Positions 6,111 to 7,054 of a stretch of 7,054 bases of DNA are shown piece after piece. Position numbers and translations under genes: made by a program. Each line of letters opens with the position of its first letter. Position 1 is the stretch's first letter. The stretch lies in the NCBI GenBank assembly GCA_902493665.1, contig CABUQL010000064.1, forward strand, positions 1 to 7,054, read 5' to 3'. Below the pieces are notes generated by a model. That model was given only the letters and a program-made list of their open reading frames with translations, searched no databases and was not told the origin of the DNA. The DNA is from an uncultured Eubacteriales bacterium. GTDB lineage: Bacteria; Bacillota; Clostridia; UMGS1810.

Positions 6111-7054
6111 ATGATAGAAATTAAGAATTTATCGAAATCGTTTAACACCTCCGACGGCACGGTTGAAGCGCTTAAAAACATTTCGCTTACAATAAACGAC
6201 GGTGACATATACGGCGTTATAGGTATGAGCGGTGCCGGAAAAAGCACGCTTGTAAGATGCATTAATATGCTCGAGCGTCCGACCGAAGGCGATGTTATTA
6301 TTGACGGTGTAAACATCGGCGAGCTTTCCGCCCCAAAACTTCGTGAAATAAGACGGAATGTAACTATGATTTTCCAAAGCTTTAATCTTCTTATGCAAAG
6401 AACATGCATCGACAATATTTGCTTTCCGCTTGAGCTTGCGGGCGTAAAAAAAGAAGAGGCAAAGAAAAAAGCGCGCAAGCTTCTTGAAACTGTCGGACTT
6501 CCCGACAAAGAAAACGCATATCCGTCAAGACTTTCGGGTGGTCAGCAGCAAAGAATTGCAATTGCAAGAGCGCTTGCAACAAATCCGAAAATTCTTCTCT
6601 GCGATGAGGCAACAAGTGCGCTTGACCCGAAAACTACGGCATCTATACTTGAACTTATTCAAAAAATCAACCGCGAAATGGGAATTACGGTTATAATTAT
6701 AACCCATCAGATGAGCGTTGTTGAAAAAATATGCAACCGTGTTGCGATTTTGGACGAAGGCAGTGTTGCCGAAGAAGGACTTGTAAACGACATTTTCACT
6801 TCGCCGAAATCAAATGCCGCAAAGAAGCTTGTATTTTCCTCCGGCGGTGACGAAAATCCCGTTCCGGAAGAACTTTCGAAAAACACAATACGTGTTGTAT
6901 ACAACGGTGCGCTTGTTGCGGGAACGCCAATCATCACACAAATGGCAATCGACAAAAAAATTGCCGCAAACATACTTTATGCGCAAACAAAATGCATCGG
7001 CGACAAGGTTTTCGGCGATATGATTTTAGGAATTGACGGCGGCGAAGACAAAAT
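6111..7054 (+). CDS. metN: Methionine ABC transporter ATP-binding protein MetN, 3' end outside window
   Basis: The ATG follows GGAG (6101-6104); 314 codons are visible and the frame is still open at the window edge. ABC ATPase motifs in order: Walker A GMSGAGKST (38-46), Q-loop Gln89 in MIFQSFNLL, signature LSGGQQQR (141-148), Walker B ILLCDEAT (161-168, catalytic Glu166), D-loop SALD (169-172), and switch His199 in ITHQMSVVEKI. From about residue 258 a C-terminal NIL-type (ACT-like) domain begins (RVVYNGALVAGTPIITQMA...GDMILGIDGG). In MetN this domain binds methionine and shuts the transporter down when internal methionine is high. Its presence separates MetN from polar amino-acid ATPases of the GlnQ type. 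Most MetN proteins are about 340 residues, so only a few dozen bases should be missing. It is placed after metQ in the same direction, and the permease metI is expected downstream. The GAATGGAGATT before the start also occurs before metQ (5128-5138). Confidence 0.93.
   Translation, partial: MIEIKNLSKSFNTSDGTVEALKNISLTINDGDIYGVIGMSGAGKSTLVRCINMLERPTEGDVIIDGVNIGELSAPKLREIRRNVTMIFQSFNLLMQRTCIDNICFPLELAGVKKEEAKKKARKLLETVGLPDKENAYPSRLSGGQQQRIAIARALATNPKILLCDEATSALDPKTTASILELIQKINREMGITVIIITHQMSVVEKICNRVAILDEGSVAEEGLVNDIFTSPKSNAAKKLVFSSGGDENPVPEELSKNTIRVVYNGALVAGTPIITQMAIDKKIAANILYAQTKCIGDKVFGDMILGIDGGEDK

Noticed and set aside
6107..6508. Antisense open frames opposite metN
   Set aside because: They are shadows of the metN coding sequence, which carries the full set of ABC ATPase motifs on the + strand.

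Overview
The window looks like chromosome of an AT-rich Gram-positive anaerobe, most likely a gut or rumen member of the Clostridia. The reasons are the strong AGGAGG-type ribosome binding sites, the A/T-rich spacers, a lipobox lipoprotein, and a secreted glycosidase carrying a copper-amine-oxidase-N-like module, a stalk common in Clostridia and Paenibacillus. There are no mobile elements, tRNAs, rRNAs or CRISPR arrays. All genes are on the + strand.

Left part (1-4709), glycan breakdown. A family 20 glycoside hydrolase, cut by the window's left edge, is followed after 42 bases by a large secreted protein: signal peptide, two related carbohydrate-binding modules, copper-amine-oxidase-N-like repeats, then a GH30 catalytic domain. 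The short gap suggests co-transcription. A good intrinsic terminator closes the unit. The pair fits an extracellular glycosidase working with a probably cytoplasmic exo-beta-N-acetylhexosaminidase; the actual glycan is not visible.

Right part (4710-7054), methionine-type uptake. A sigma-A promoter with an extended -10 starts a leader of about 330 nt. The leader holds a 24-codon ORF ending in a Cys/Met-rich tail, a start-stop AUG-UAA with its own Shine-Dalgarno, two good hairpins and a possible loop-to-RBS pseudoknot. It is followed by a MetQ-family lipoprotein gene and, after a second hairpin, metN, the transporter ATPase, which runs off the right edge with its NIL domain already visible. The permease gene metI is not in the window and may lie downstream.

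The most striking observation is that the MetQ protein appears circularly permuted. The segment that is C-terminal in ordinary MetQ (starting at the AVPND motif) comes directly after the lipobox. The segment that is normally N-terminal (PHAEIL, FTDYV, EIDANYFQH) follows it through a linker of about 20 residues. All family motifs are present once each, in one uninterrupted frame, so this reads as an intact rearranged binding protein rather than a broken gene. The second notable item is the Cys/Met leader peptide, whose codons are complementary to the 3' arm of a downstream hairpin. This is the layout expected of translation-dependent attenuation, and it replaces the S-box often found in front of such operons in Firmicutes.
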